Origin: Candidatus Paralachnospira avium | GTDB lineage: Bacteria > Bacillota > Clostridia > Lachnospirales > Lachnospiraceae | DNA: 64,000 nt | NCBI GenBank assembly: GCA_904420245.1 | Contig: CAJFUL010000030.1 | Location: 1 to 64,000 of the forward strand | Direction of reading: 5' to 3' | Shown here: positions 8,132 to 16,404 of the stretch, in pieces | Numbering within the stretch: position 1 is the stretch's first letter | Layout of the letters: each line of letters opens with the position of its first letter | Position numbers and translations under genes: made by a program | Notes under the pieces: generated by a model | Seen by the model: the letters and a program-made list of their open reading frames with translations, nothing else | Databases searched by the model: none | What the model was told of the DNA's origin: nothing

Positions 8132-9799
8132 TTACATCAGATGCAGCTTCTTCGCGATGGTTACGGCCTTTCCGCCCATGGGCACGCTCAGCAGTTCCTT
8201 CTCCGTAACGCAGCGGAAGACGATCAGCATGACAAAGTAGACGGCCACCGCCACCACGATGGCGGCCAGGCAGGCCAGGGAAGGCTTCTTGGTCAAAAGC
8301 CGCAGCAGGTAGTAGACCAGATAAGCCGCCGCGCCCATGATGATGGAAGCCAGGGCCGGGAGCACGAAGGTCTTCTTGACCTCCTGTCTGTAATTCAGAT
8401 AGTTGGCAATGGAGATGCCGTTTAAGATGCACATGGTCAGGCCGAAGAGCATATTGGCGATGACCACTCCGTAAATGCCGGTCTTCAGTCCGTAGAGCAG
8501 CGCGATCAGGATCCCCACATGGAGGATCAGCGCGATCAGCGCGTTTCGGACCGGCACTTTCATCTTGTTGATGCCCTGCAAGATCCCGTTGGTCACGGTG
8601 GACAGGGAGAAAAAGATAACTGCCAGGGAACCCAGGAACAGGAGGTCTCCTCCCAGTCTGGTATCCTGGCTGAAGAGCATATCCACGATGGGATAGCCCA
8701 GCACCGTGAGCCCCACGGCGGAGGGGATGGCCACGATCATGGAAAACCGGATGGTCACATTGACCTTCCGGAGGACTTCCCCCTTCTCTCCCGCCGTCAC
8801 CGTCCTGGTCAGGGAGGGGAGCATGGAGGAGGCCAGGGAATTGGCGATGGCGATGGGCACGTTGATCAGCAGATAGTACTGTCCCGAATATACGCCCCAG
8901 TTGGCCATATAGTGTTCCGCCTCTCCGGCCGAAGTCATGTAAAAGCCGTAGATGCTGTTGTCCACCAGGTTGCTGATGTTGTATACCGTGCCGCTGATGA
9001 TCACCGGGATGATGGTGGCGATCAGAACGCGGGCGATGTTTCCGTAGGACTCCAGCATCACCGTGTTGTCCCGGCGCATCTGCTTTTTCAGCACACGGCG
9101 GAACAGGACATAGAGGAAGATGCAGAAGCCCAGGGCCGTCAGAGCTCCGGCAGCGGTACCCACGGTCCCGCCGGCGGCTCCGTACGCGCTGGCGTAGAAA
9201 TCTGTCCCTTCCCGGACATCCCGGGCGGCCCCCATGTCAAAGAGCAGGAAGGCGGCCAGGATGCTGATGCCGGCATTGACGATCTGTTCCAGCACCTGGG
9301 AGACGGCCGTGGGGATCATGGTGCCCATCCCCTGGAAGTATCCCCTCAAAGTGCCCAGGAAAGCCATCACGAATATGGTGGGCGCCAGCACCCGGATGGA
9401 ATAGGCGGCGGCCGGTTCGCTGAGGACTACGGTGGCGAAGAAATCCGCGCCGAAGAAGGTGATCAGGCAGGCCGCGCCGCCGGAGATCAGAGAAAAGATC
9501 AGGGAGCTCTGAAAGATCCGGTAAGCGTTTTTATGCTGCCCCAGGGCTACTCTGGCGGACACCATCTTGGAGACGGCCAGAGGAAGGCTGTAGGAAGATA
9601 AGAGCAGCATGATGTTATAGATATAATAAGCCGAGGAATAGATCCCCATGGCTTCATTTCCGATCTTATTCTGCATGGGGATCCGGTAGACCATGCCGAT
9701 GATCCGCACCAGGATCCCGGCTGCCGCCAGGATCGTCCCCTGCACGAGGAAATTATTGCTTTTTTTCTTTTTCTTTGGTATCTGGTTTTGATTACTCAT
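8132..9799 (-). CDS. Polysaccharide/lipid-linked flippase, SpoVB/YtgP type (MOP superfamily)
   Basis: A 555-aa polytopic membrane protein with about 14 predicted segments. A lysine-rich N-terminus ('PKKKKKSNN') precedes 'FLVQGTILAAAGILVRIIGMVYRIPM' and 'GIYSSAYYIYNIMLLLSSYSLPLAVSKMVS', the opening typical of the SpoVB/YtgP/MurJ branch of the MOP exporters. These proteins flip lipid-linked precursors such as lipid II across the membrane; SpoVB is linked to spore cortex. Its start lies inside the end of ybeY (8-base overlap), so it belongs to the phoH-ybeY run. A sporulation or vegetative cell-wall role cannot be separated from sequence. Confidence 0.85.
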   Translation of the reverse strand: MSNQNQIPKKKKKSNNFLVQGTILAAAGILVRIIGMVYRIPMQNKIGNEAMGIYSSAYYIYNIMLLLSSYSLPLAVSKMVSARVALGQHKNAYRIFQSSLIFSLISGGAACLITFFGADFFATVVLSEPAAAYSIRVLAPTIFVMAFLGTLRGYFQGMGTMIPTAVSQVLEQIVNAGISILAAFLLFDMGAARDVREGTDFYASAYGAAGGTVGTAAGALTALGFCIFLYVLFRRVLKKQMRRDNTVMLESYGNIARVLIATIIPVIISGTVYNISNLVDNSIYGFYMTSAGEAEHYMANWGVYSGQYYLLINVPIAIANSLASSMLPSLTRTVTAGEKGEVLRKVNVTIRFSMIVAIPSAVGLTVLGYPIVDMLFSQDTRLGGDLLFLGSLAVIFFSLSTVTNGILQGINKMKVPVRNALIALILHVGILIALLYGLKTGIYGVVIANMLFGLTMCILNGISIANYLNYRQEVKKTFVLPALASIIMGAAAYLVYYLLRLLTKKPSLACLAAIVVAVAVYFVMLIVFRCVTEKELLSVPMGGKAVTIAKKLHLM

Positions 9800-10310
9800 G
9801 ATCCACCTGTTCTCTGGAAATGGCCAGCCGCTCCATGAGAAGCCGCTGCCGTTCCTCCATCTGTATCCGGTCTGCCTCCTCCATATGGTCGTATCCCATC
9901 AGATGGAGCATACTGTGGGCCGTCAAAAACGCCAGCTCCCTGGTGAGAGAATGGCCGTACTGCTCCGCCTGCTCCCGGATCTTTTCCACCGACAGGACGA
10001 TATCTCCCAAAAGGAGCTCTCCAGTCTCCGGATTGAAGCAGTCAAAGGCCTCATCCTCCTCCAGAAAGGAGAAGTCCGCGGGCCTTTCATACTCTGCCAT
10101 GGGAAAGGACAGCACGTCCGTAGTCCTGTCGATGCCCCGGAACTCCCGGTTGATCCTGTGTACCTCTTCGCCGGAAGTCAAAGTCACGCTGACCTCCGCC
10201 TCATACGGACAGCCCTCCTGGTCCAGGGCCGCCTCCACGACTCTTTGGATGATGTCCTCGTAAGGGATCTCCAAAGGCTCTTCCGCTTCATAAGAAATCT
10301 CGCAGGTCAT
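9792..10310 (-). CDS. ybeY: rRNA maturation endoribonuclease YbeY
   Basis: A 172-aa zinc metalloprotein that acts in 16S rRNA 3' end maturation and ribosome quality control. The zinc signature 'HSMLHLMGYDH' (H-x3-H-x5-H) is intact near residue 135, preceded by 'DRTTDVLSFPM' and 'LLGDIVLSVEKI', both family hallmarks. It overlaps phoH upstream by 4 bases and the flippase gene downstream, matching the conserved phoH-ybeY pairing. Confidence 0.95.
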   Translation of the reverse strand: MTCEISYEAEEPLEIPYEDIIQRVVEAALDQEGCPYEAEVSVTLTSGEEVHRINREFRGIDRTTDVLSFPMAEYERPADFSFLEEDEAFDCFNPETGELLLGDIVLSVEKIREQAEQYGHSLTRELAFLTAHSMLHLMGYDHMEEADRIQMEERQRLLMERLAISREQVDHE

Positions 10311-11305
10311 CGGCTTCCCCCCGTTTTTTTCGCTCTCTCCCGGCTCTTGTTCCGGCCCTCATACGCTTCATAAGCTTCTACGATCTTCTGGACAAGGGGA
10401 TGCCGCACGATGTCCTTGCTGGTCAGGCGGACGAAGGAAATATCCTCGATCTTCCGCAGGACCCGGACCGCCACATCCAGTCCGGAAGGCCCGTCTCCGC
10501 CCAGATCCCTCTGGCTCATATCGCCGGTGATGATGACCTTGGAGCCGAAGCCGATCCTGGTCAGGAACATCTTCATCTGGGCCGGCGTCGTGTTCTGGGC
10601 CTCATCCAGGATGATGTAGGCGTTGTCCAGGGTCCGGCCTCTCATATACGCCAGGGGAGCCACCTCGATGAGACCCTTCTCGGCATTGTGCAGATAGCTG
10701 TCGGCTCCCATGATCTCATAGAGAGCGTCATAGAGGGGCCTCAGATACGGATCGATCTTGCTCTGAAGATCCCCCGGCAGGAAGCCCAGCTTCTCTCCTG
10801 CCTCGATGGCGGGCCTGGTCAGGATGATCCTGCCCACTTCGTTGTTCTTGAAGGCCTGGATGGCCATGGCCATGGCCAGATACGTCTTTCCCGTACCGGC
10901 AGGCCCCAGTCCGAATACGATCATGTGCTTCCGGATCGCATCGATATATTCTTTCTGTCCCAGGGTCTTGGGCTTCACCGGCTTTCCGGAAATGGTCCGG
11001 CAGATCAGATCCTGGTCGATCTCCAGCAGCTTGTCCTCCTTCTCCTCAAAGGAGAGGGAAAGGGCATAGTCCACATTCTGTTCCGTGATGGAGTTCCCGC
11101 GTTTGGAAAGTTCGATCAGGTTTCCGAATACGCTCCTGGCCTTTCCCACCATGGCCTCCGGGCCGATCACCTTGATACAGCCGTCTCTGGAAACCATGGT
11201 GACCCGCAGGGTCCTCTCGATCTTTTTTAAATAGGCGTCAAACTGACCGCAGACATTCCTCTCATGCTCAGCCGGAATGTCGATCATCGTTTCAACAATC
11301 CCCAT
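10307..11305 (-). CDS. PhoH family ATPase (PhoL/YbeZ type)
   Basis: A 332-aa P-loop protein of the PhoH/YbeZ family, thought to be an RNA-linked ATPase or helicase partner of YbeY. The Walker A motif 'GLGPAGTGKTYLAMAMA' lies near residue 135, the Walker B-like 'YIILDEAQNTTPAQMKMFLTR' near residue 230, and 'ITGDMSQRDL' follows. An N-terminal region of about 110 residues ('KVIGPEAMVGKARSVF') resembles the KH-like segment of this group. The GGAG site is rather far (14 bases) from ATG 11305; a second Met at 11287 is possible. It lies downstream of yqfC-yqfD, the usual Firmicutes order. Confidence 0.94.
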   Translation of the reverse strand: MGIVETMIDIPAEHERNVCGQFDAYLKKIERTLRVTMVSRDGCIKVIGPEAMVGKARSVFGNLIELSKRGNSITEQNVDYALSLSFEEKEDKLLEIDQDLICRTISGKPVKPKTLGQKEYIDAIRKHMIVFGLGPAGTGKTYLAMAMAIQAFKNNEVGRIILTRPAIEAGEKLGFLPGDLQSKIDPYLRPLYDALYEIMGADSYLHNAEKGLIEVAPLAYMRGRTLDNAYIILDEAQNTTPAQMKMFLTRIGFGSKVIITGDMSQRDLGGDGPSGLDVAVRVLRKIEDISFVRLTSKDIVRHPLVQKIVEAYEAYEGRNKSRERAKKTGGSR

Positions 11306-11343
11306 AGGCTTCTCGTCGTCTCCTTTAATGTATACTCTTCCCT

Positions 11344-11371
11344 ATTCTAACATTTTTTGCCGGAAATTGAA
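11344..11371 (-). promoter_or_regulatory. Possible promoter for phoH-ybeY
   Basis: Minus-strand TTCAAT, a 16-base spacer and TAGAAT sit 39 bases before the phoH start. Both boxes are imperfect. The position, just after the strong yqfD hairpin, is reasonable for a vegetative promoter separating phoH from the sporulation genes. Confidence 0.4.
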
Positions 11372-11400
11372 GCCCTTTTTTGAAAAACCTTCCGTATTTT

Positions 11401-11429
11401 CCGGGGAGAACCGCTAAGGTTCTCCCCGG
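11401..11429 (-). other. 12-bp hairpin overlapping the yqfD stop codon
   Basis: CCGGGGAGAACC / GGTTCTCCCCGG form a perfect 12-bp stem with a 5-base loop. The loop and arm contain the last codons and the stop of yqfD. There is no immediate U-tract on either strand (AAAATACGG follows on the minus strand), so it is not a classic terminator. It may protect the yqfCD transcript 3' end. Confidence 0.6.
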
Positions 11430-12604
11430 ACCGCGATGGATTCCGTCGCCTGGACGAGGCCTGTGCTCCTGCAGATCCCGTCCTCCACCGTGACCGTCAG
11501 CTGCGTGTCCTCAAGGACTGTTCCGGAAGCCGACAGATTCTCGCACCAGGTCTCAAACCGGAGTCTGGCCTGCTCTTTCGCTTCTTCCTCTGAGTATACC
11601 CGGAAGGCTTCCTCGTATTCCCGGGCGGTGACGGTCCCCCATCCTATGGGCAGGTAAAAATCGCCCCACAGATGGAGCTTCGTATAGCGGTCGATGCGGT
11701 CTGAAGCCTCATACCGGTTTTTTCCTCCCGGAAGATACAGCCGTTTTCCCAAAAACCACAGATAATGCCGGGAGGTCTCCTCCCCGGAATAATGCCGGAC
11801 GGGAGTCGCCAGCGGAAATGAGTCTTCATAATGATACAGGAGCCTGGCCGTGACGTCTCCGTCTGCCCGCACCTCCTCTGTCTTCAGGAGGTTGCCTCCC
11901 TCATCGGTGATCTCCAGGGTGCCGGAAATCAGTACCTGCCCTGCCTCCACCACGTCGCCCGCATGGACCTTCGGCGTTCCGGCCCTGGTGATGATGGAAA
12001 CGATGGTCCCCGCCTTGGCCGCGGTGAGATCCCCGGAGAGCGCGCTCTCCGCCTCCTCCTCTTCCGTCCCGATCACCTGGTTTTCCTTGACCCGCACGAT
12101 CAGACGGTTTCCGGAGATCTCCGCCGATACCCAGGTGATGTCCCCGTAGGCGGCCCGGATCTCTTTCTCCAGGTCCTCGCAGACAATGCCGGACTTTTTC
12201 ATACCATGGACGTATCCCAGGTCCTCCAGGAAAGAAAGAAGGGCGCTGTCCGTATATTTGAGATTTCCCTCCATATGGATATCCCAGATAAACAGGGAAG
12301 AATAATACAGGAAGCCTGTACAGGACACGATCCCCGCAAAGAAGGCCAGCCTCGCCCGATTCCTCCGGAGAAAGAAAAAGATCCCGCGTTTCTCCAGGAT
12401 GGAGAGTTTTACGCCTGCCTTTCTGGCCAGACGTCTCACCTTAAAAAAGCCGGGAGCTTCCATGGAAAACAAAAACCCCTCCCGGTCCGGCCGGAGATCT
12501 TCCAGAAGGATCCCGTGGAAGCTGCACAGATTAAAAAAACGTTCCGGGTCTTGGCCGGATACCCGGACCGTCAGGATATTCTTTAAGCTTCTGGATCTAT
12601 TCAT
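11414..12604 (-). CDS. yqfD: Sporulation protein YqfD
   Basis: A 396-aa membrane-associated sporulation protein found across Clostridia and Bacilli, required for efficient sporulation in B. subtilis, biochemistry unknown. The N-terminus 'LTVRVSGQDPERFFNLCSFHGILL' is typical. One membrane segment ('LAFFAGIVSCTGFLYYSSLFIW') near residue 90 separates a small cytoplasmic part from a large outside part. That part includes 'VSAEISGNRLIVRVKEN' and 'AKAGTIVSIITRAGTPKVHAGDVVEAGQVLISG', a beta-rich region of this family. The start overlaps the yqfC stop (ATGAATAG). The pair is normally under mother-cell SigE control. Confidence 0.93.
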   Translation of the reverse strand: MNRSRSLKNILTVRVSGQDPERFFNLCSFHGILLEDLRPDREGFLFSMEAPGFFKVRRLARKAGVKLSILEKRGIFFFLRRNRARLAFFAGIVSCTGFLYYSSLFIWDIHMEGNLKYTDSALLSFLEDLGYVHGMKKSGIVCEDLEKEIRAAYGDITWVSAEISGNRLIVRVKENQVIGTEEEEAESALSGDLTAAKAGTIVSIITRAGTPKVHAGDVVEAGQVLISGTLEITDEGGNLLKTEEVRADGDVTARLLYHYEDSFPLATPVRHYSGEETSRHYLWFLGKRLYLPGGKNRYEASDRIDRYTKLHLWGDFYLPIGWGTVTAREYEEAFRVYSEEEAKEQARLRFETWCENLSASGTVLEDTQLTVTVEDGICRSTGLVQATESIAVRGEP

Positions 12605-12860
12605 AGATGATCTTTTGAATCCTCCCTGTGATCTTCATGGAATCTCTGCCGAAATAGGAGATGGAAAGGTCCGAACCCTCGATCCGGATGCGGCACATGC
12701 CGCTTAAGATCCGGATGCAGTCCGGATCGTATTCCAAAAGCCCTTTATGGTTCTCAATGGTGATCTCCATGGAGCCCACCGCCGTAAGGATGGCCGCTCC
12801 CAGGCAGAGATCTTTCGGAAGGCCGAGAGCCTGCACAAATATCTCCCTCTTCTTTTTCAC
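12597..12860 (-). CDS. yqfC: Sporulation protein YqfC
   Basis: An 87-aa protein of the YqfC/YabP family of small beta-rich sporulation proteins. 'LCLGAAILTAVGSMEITIENHKGLLEYDPDCIRI' and 'GSDLSISYFGRDSMKITGRIQKI' match the family. The start is a GTG at 12860 with a strong GGAGGGCGCC ribosome site. It is translationally coupled to yqfD through an 8-base overlap. I could not see a convincing SigE promoter in the 66 bases upstream. Confidence 0.9.
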   Translation of the reverse strand: MKKKREIFVQALGLPKDLCLGAAILTAVGSMEITIENHKGLLEYDPDCIRILSGMCRIRIEGSDLSISYFGRDSMKITGRIQKIIYE

Positions 12861-12926
12861 GGCGCCCTCCTTTCTCTCTGTTAAGCTTATGAGAAAGGAC
12901 AGAAAAAAAGAAGGCGGAAGGTGATC

Positions 12927-13203
12927 TTAATCCTCCAAACGCGTCCAATGGTTTTTTCCCGCGGCAAAATCTTCTGCGGACATCTTCGCCAGATAATCGT
13001 CCCTGCCAATCAAAAATTCTGCGATCACCTGACCATTTTCCACAGCTATGATCTCATAATCCGGATTTTTTTCCTCTCGGATCTGTTCACAGCTTCCATC
13101 CTCTTTATATTGGTACGTTTTACGAAAACCTTCTTCATAATTATTCGCACAGAAAAACAAGCAAGGATAAACACAAAATACACAATAACCCTTTATTTTT
13201 CAT
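12927..13203 (-). pseudogene. Small secreted/lipoprotein-like gene with an apparent +1 frameshift
   Basis: The ORF track shows a 77-aa frame beginning at a TTG (13160). However, a strong ribosome site (AAGGGGGAGTTG) lies before ATG 13203, which opens a signal-peptide-like frame 'MKNKGLLCILCLSLLVFLCE' that stops after 20 codons. The two frames join if one T is removed from the TTTTT run, giving 'SLLVFCANNYEEGFRKTYQY', a plausible lipoprotein signal with Cys at the cleavage site. A near-perfect promoter lies upstream. The body ('NPDYEIIAVENGQVIAEFLIG', 'YLAKMSAEDFAAGKNHW') matches no family I recognise. The region is much more AT-rich than its neighbours. Either a recent pseudogene, a sequencing error in a homopolymer, or a slippage-controlled gene. 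Confidence 0.6.
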
Positions 13204-13255
13204 CAACTCCCCCTTTGCTGAAGCTGTTTTGTATCTACATCAACTCTATGATCCC

Positions 13256-13284
13256 ATTATAGAATAAACAATATTCACTTTCAA
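13256..13284 (-). promoter_or_regulatory. SigA-type promoter for the frameshifted small gene
   Basis: Minus-strand TTGAAA, a 17-base spacer and TATAAT, 53 bases upstream of ATG 13203. The near-consensus boxes argue that the small gene was functional recently or still is. Confidence 0.75.
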
Positions 13285-13344
13285 TCTAAATATTTCTGTT
13301 TTTATGGTAATAACATTTATGATTCACTTATCCTTGACAAAGGG

Positions 13345-13380
13345 CACAAAAAAAGACCGTCCATGGACGGTCCTTTTTCT
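13345..13380 (-). terminator. Intrinsic terminator of rpsU
   Basis: Minus-strand GACCGTCC-AT-GGACGGTC followed by seven T residues, beginning 15 bases after the rpsU stop. The flanking A and T runs make it usable in both directions. Confidence 0.88.
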
Positions 13381-13386
13381 GCACAA

Positions 13387-13563
13387 TTAGTTATATTTGC
13401 GCTTTCTAGCGGCTTCAGACTTTTTCTTGCGTCTAACGCTGGGTTTCTCGTAATGCTCTCTCTTACGGATCTCCTGCTGAATACCGGCCTTTGCACAGTT
13501 TCTCTTGAATCTGCGCAGGGCACTATCTAAGCTTTCATTGTCTTTCACAATAACGTTTGACAT
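13387..13563 (-). CDS. rpsU: 30S ribosomal protein bS21 (not in the ORF track)
   Basis: A 58-aa basic protein that binds the 30S platform near the anti-Shine-Dalgarno region. The translation reads '[19 protein letters not shown]', then '[19 protein letters not shown]' and a lysine/arginine tail '[15 protein letters not shown]', an unmistakable S21. It was below the track's length cut-off; the 68-aa track ORF at 13317-13523 is a shadow in another frame. GGAGGGAGG precedes the ATG. It has its own promoter (13641-13668) and terminator, so it is a single-gene unit. Confidence 0.97.
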   Translation of the reverse strand: MSNVIVKDNESLDSALRRFKRNCAKAGIQQEIRKREHYEKPSVRRKKKSEAARKRKYN

Positions 13564-13585
13564 AGACTCACACCTAACCTCCCTC

Positions 13586-13613
13586 CAGTTGTGTATTGTG
13601 CATGATACAACTG
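13586..13613 (-). promoter_or_regulatory. Leader hairpin next to the rpsU ribosome site
   Basis: In the rpsU leader CAGTTGT and ACAACTG can pair around a 14-base loop, ending immediately before the GGAGGGAGG ribosome site. The stem touches the site and could tune S21 translation. This is inference from position only. Confidence 0.4.
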
Positions 13614-13640
13614 TTTGGGTATATTTTTCGCACTAAAATT

Positions 13641-13668
13641 AGTATATCACAAATTGCGGTTTCGTCAA
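13641..13668 (-). promoter_or_regulatory. SigA-type promoter of rpsU
   Basis: Minus-strand TTGACG, a 16-base spacer and TATACT lie between the alaS stop and rpsU, about 78 bases before the rpsU start. Confidence 0.78.
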
Positions 13669-13671
13669 TAC

Positions 13672-16308
13672 CTATTTTACCTGTTCTGCCACAATTTCCA
13701 TGGCTTTTTTCAGAGCATCCGGGATCCCGGCAGGATTTTTGCCTCCGGCCTGGGCCATACCCGGCCTTCCGCCGCCGCCTCCGCCTACGCAGGCCGCCGC
13801 TGCCTTGATGAGATTTCCCGCATGGGCGCCCCTCTTCTGGGCTCCCTCGGTGGCAGTGGCCATCAGGTTTACTTTTCCTCCCTGTTCGGAGACGATCACC
13901 ACAACGCCCTCTCCCAGCTTCTCCTTCAGCTCATCACCCAGGTTCCGCAGGCCGTTCATATCCACGCCCTTCACCTGGATGGCCAGGACCTTGACGCCGT
14001 TTACCTCCTGCACCTGGTCCATGACGTCGCCCATGGCTTCCTTGGCCAGTTTGTCCTTCAGCTTTTCATTCTCGGAATGAAGGACGCGGACCTCTTCCTG
14101 GAGGGCCTCGATCTTCTTGACCAGACCGGCGGGCTCTGTCTTGGCCGCCCTGGCCGCCTGATGGAGCGTCTCTTCCAGTTCATTGTAGTAGGCAAGGACG
14201 CCGTTTCCGGTCAGGGCTTCGATCCTGCGGACTCCGGCGGCGATACCGGCCTCGGAAATGATCTTGAAGGTGGTGATGGCGGACGTATTGGCCACATGGG
14301 TCCCGCCGCACAACTCCTTGGAGAAATCGCCCATGGACACGACGCGGACCGTGTCTCCGTATTTTTCGCCGAAGAGCGCCATGGCTCCCGCCTTCTTGGC
14401 TTCGTCGATGCTCATGATCTGCGTGGTCACGGGAATGGCCGCCGCGATCTCCCGGTTCACCAGCTCCTCCACCTGCTCAAGCTCCTCTTTCGTCATGGCG
14501 GAGAAATGGGTAAAGTCAAAGCGGAGCCTGTGGGCGTCCACATAGGAACCGGCCTGCTCCACATGGGTGCCCAGGACTACCCGCAGCGCTTTCTGCAGAA
14601 GGTGGGTGGCGCTGTGGTTCTTGCAGGTCTCTCTCCTGTTCTCCGCGTCCACTTCCATGACGGCGCGGTCTCCCTTGCAGAACATGCCCCTGGTCACCTT
14701 TCCGATATGGCCCACCTTGCCTCCCTGGAGGTGGATCACGTCAAAGACGGTAAACTCGGCGTTTTCCGTCCGGATCACGCCTGTATCGGCCTTCTGACCG
14801 CCCATGGTGGCATAGAAAGGCGTCGAGTCGGTGATGATGGTCCCCTCGTCTCCGTCGGCCAGCGCCTCCACGATGGCGTCGGCGGTGGTCAGGGCCGTCA
14901 CCGTTCCCTCTCCCTTCAGGGACGTATATCCGGTAAATTCCGTTGTCAGAGCCGGATCGATGGCCTGGTAAATGTCATCCCGGCCCATATAGTTGCTGGT
15001 CTTTCTGGAGCTTCTGGCCATCTCTCTCTGGACGTCCATGGCTTTCTTGAAGCCCTCTTCATCCACGGAAAGTCCCTTCTCCTCCAGGATCTCCCTGGTC
15101 AGGTCCAGAGGGAACCCATAAGTGTCATAGAGACGGAACGCGTCCGGACCGGACAGAGTCTTCTCTCCGGCAGCCGCCAGCTTCTCCTCCAGATCGGCGA
15201 GGATCGTAAGACCCTGGTCGATGGTCTTATTGAACTTCTCCTCCTCTTCCGTCAGGACCTTGAAGATCATCTCCTTCTTCTCTTCCAGCTCCGGATATCC
15301 GTCCTCGGAAAGGGCGATGACCGTCTCGGAGAGCTTGGCCAGGAAACGGCCCTCGATGCCCAAAAGGCGTCCATGGCGGGCAGCCCGGCGCAGGAGCCTC
15401 CGCAACACGTATCCGCGTCCCTCGTTGGAGGGCATGATGCCGTCGGAGATCATGAAGGTGCAGGAACGGATATGGTCTGTGATCAGCCGCAGGGACACGT
15501 CCTTCTTCTCATCCTGCTGATAGGAGATCCCCGCCAGCTCCGCCACCTTATCCAGCAGAGCCTTGATGGTATCCACCGCGAAAATGGAATCCACATCCTG
15601 GACCACCACGGCCAGACGCTCCAGTCCCATGCCGGTGTCGATATTTTTCTGCTCCAGGGTCGTATAATGATCGTGGCCGTCGTTGTTGAACTGGGTGAAT
15701 ACGTTGTTCCAGACCTCGATATACCGGTCGCAGTCGCAGCCTACGGTACAGCCGGGCTTCCCGCAGCCGTACTTCTCTCCCCTGTCGTAGTAGATCTCGG
15801 AGCAGGGACCGCAGGGGCCGGCTCCGTGCTCCCAGAAATTGTCTTCCTTGCCGAATTTGAAGATCCGGTCCGCCGGGATGCCGATCTCCTTGTTCCAGAT
15901 GTCAAAAGCCTCGTCATCTTCCAGATAGACGGAAGGATAGAGCCGGTCGGCGGAAAGTCCCACCACCTTTGTCAGGAACTCCCAGGACCAGTTTATGGCC
16001 TCCCTCTTAAAGTAATCTCCGAAAGAAAAATTTCCCAGCATCTCGAAAAAGGTGCCGTGGCGGGCCGTCTTGCCCACATTCTCGATGTCGCCGGTGCGGA
16101 TGCACTTCTGGCAGGTGGCCACCCTCCTCCTGGGGGGGATCTCCTGCCCGGTGAAATAGGGCTTAAGGGGCGCCATGCCTGAATTGATGAGAAGCAGGCT
16201 GTTGTCGTTGTGAGGCACCAGAGAAAAACTCTTCATCACCAGATGCCCCTTGCTCTCAAAAAAGTCCAGGAACATCCGTCTCAACTGGTTTACACCGTAC
16301 TTTTCCAC
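13672..16308 (-). CDS. alaS: Alanine--tRNA ligase
   Basis: AlaRS charges tRNA-Ala and edits Ser/Gly mischarging. The length, about 878 aa, is full. The class II core is seen in 'MFLDFFESKGHLVMKSFSLVPHNDNSLLLINSGMAPLKPYFTG' (start of motif 1 region). The editing-site zinc motifs are 'HSATH' and 'CGGTH', and the C-Ala glycine-rich stretch 'VGGGGGGRPGMAQAGG' closes the protein. The track's first Met (16377) and Met 16314 are poorly placed. A GTG at 16308 is 7 bases from GGAGG and gives the usual 'EKYGVNQLRRMF' N-terminus. A separate promoter lies at 16368-16396. I looked for a T-box leader and saw none in the 60-base leader. Confidence 0.97.
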   Translation of the reverse strand: MEKYGVNQLRRMFLDFFESKGHLVMKSFSLVPHNDNSLLLINSGMAPLKPYFTGQEIPPRRRVATCQKCIRTGDIENVGKTARHGTFFEMLGNFSFGDYFKREAINWSWEFLTKVVGLSADRLYPSVYLEDDEAFDIWNKEIGIPADRIFKFGKEDNFWEHGAGPCGPCSEIYYDRGEKYGCGKPGCTVGCDCDRYIEVWNNVFTQFNNDGHDHYTTLEQKNIDTGMGLERLAVVVQDVDSIFAVDTIKALLDKVAELAGISYQQDEKKDVSLRLITDHIRSCTFMISDGIMPSNEGRGYVLRRLLRRAARHGRLLGIEGRFLAKLSETVIALSEDGYPELEEKKEMIFKVLTEEEEKFNKTIDQGLTILADLEEKLAAAGEKTLSGPDAFRLYDTYGFPLDLTREILEEKGLSVDEEGFKKAMDVQREMARSSRKTSNYMGRDDIYQAIDPALTTEFTGYTSLKGEGTVTALTTADAIVEALADGDEGTIITDSTPFYATMGGQKADTGVIRTENAEFTVFDVIHLQGGKVGHIGKVTRGMFCKGDRAVMEVDAENRRETCKNHSATHLLQKALRVVLGTHVEQAGSYVDAHRLRFDFTHFSAMTKEELEQVEELVNREIAAAIPVTTQIMSIDEAKKAGAMALFGEKYGDTVRVVSMGDFSKELCGGTHVANTSAITTFKIISEAGIAAGVRRIEALTGNGVLAYYNELEETLHQAARAAKTEPAGLVKKIEALQEEVRVLHSENEKLKDKLAKEAMGDVMDQVQEVNGVKVLAIQVKGVDMNGLRNLGDELKEKLGEGVVVIVSEQGGKVNLMATATEGAQKRGAHAGNLIKAAAACVGGGGGGRPGMAQAGGKNPAGIPDALKKAMEIVAEQVK

Positions 16309-16367
16309 AATCATTCCTCCATATCGCTCATATGGCCGGGCCATACTGCTGTTTTTTCCATTTTTTA

Positions 16368-16396
16368 AGCATAGCACAACCCTTTTATTTCTGCAA
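16368..16396 (-). promoter_or_regulatory. SigA-type promoter of alaS
   Basis: Minus-strand TTGCAG, a 17-base spacer and TATGCT, 60 bases before the GTG start. A short palindrome (TATGGCCCGGCCATA) follows in the leader. Confidence 0.65.
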
Positions 16397-16404
16397 GCAA
16401 AAGG

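Noticed and set aside
13317-13523. 68-aa minus-strand ORF in the track
   Set aside because: It is a different frame over the true 58-aa ribosomal protein S21 and its terminator.
13615-16182. 855-aa plus-strand ORF opposite alaS
   Set aside because: Composition is that of an antisense shadow (many His, Gly, Leu and Asp repeats). It covers a certain alaS gene and has no family signature.
16315-16404. T-box riboswitch upstream of alaS
   Set aside because: The leader between promoter and start is only about 60 bases and contains no T-box sequence or specifier stem; only a short palindrome is present.
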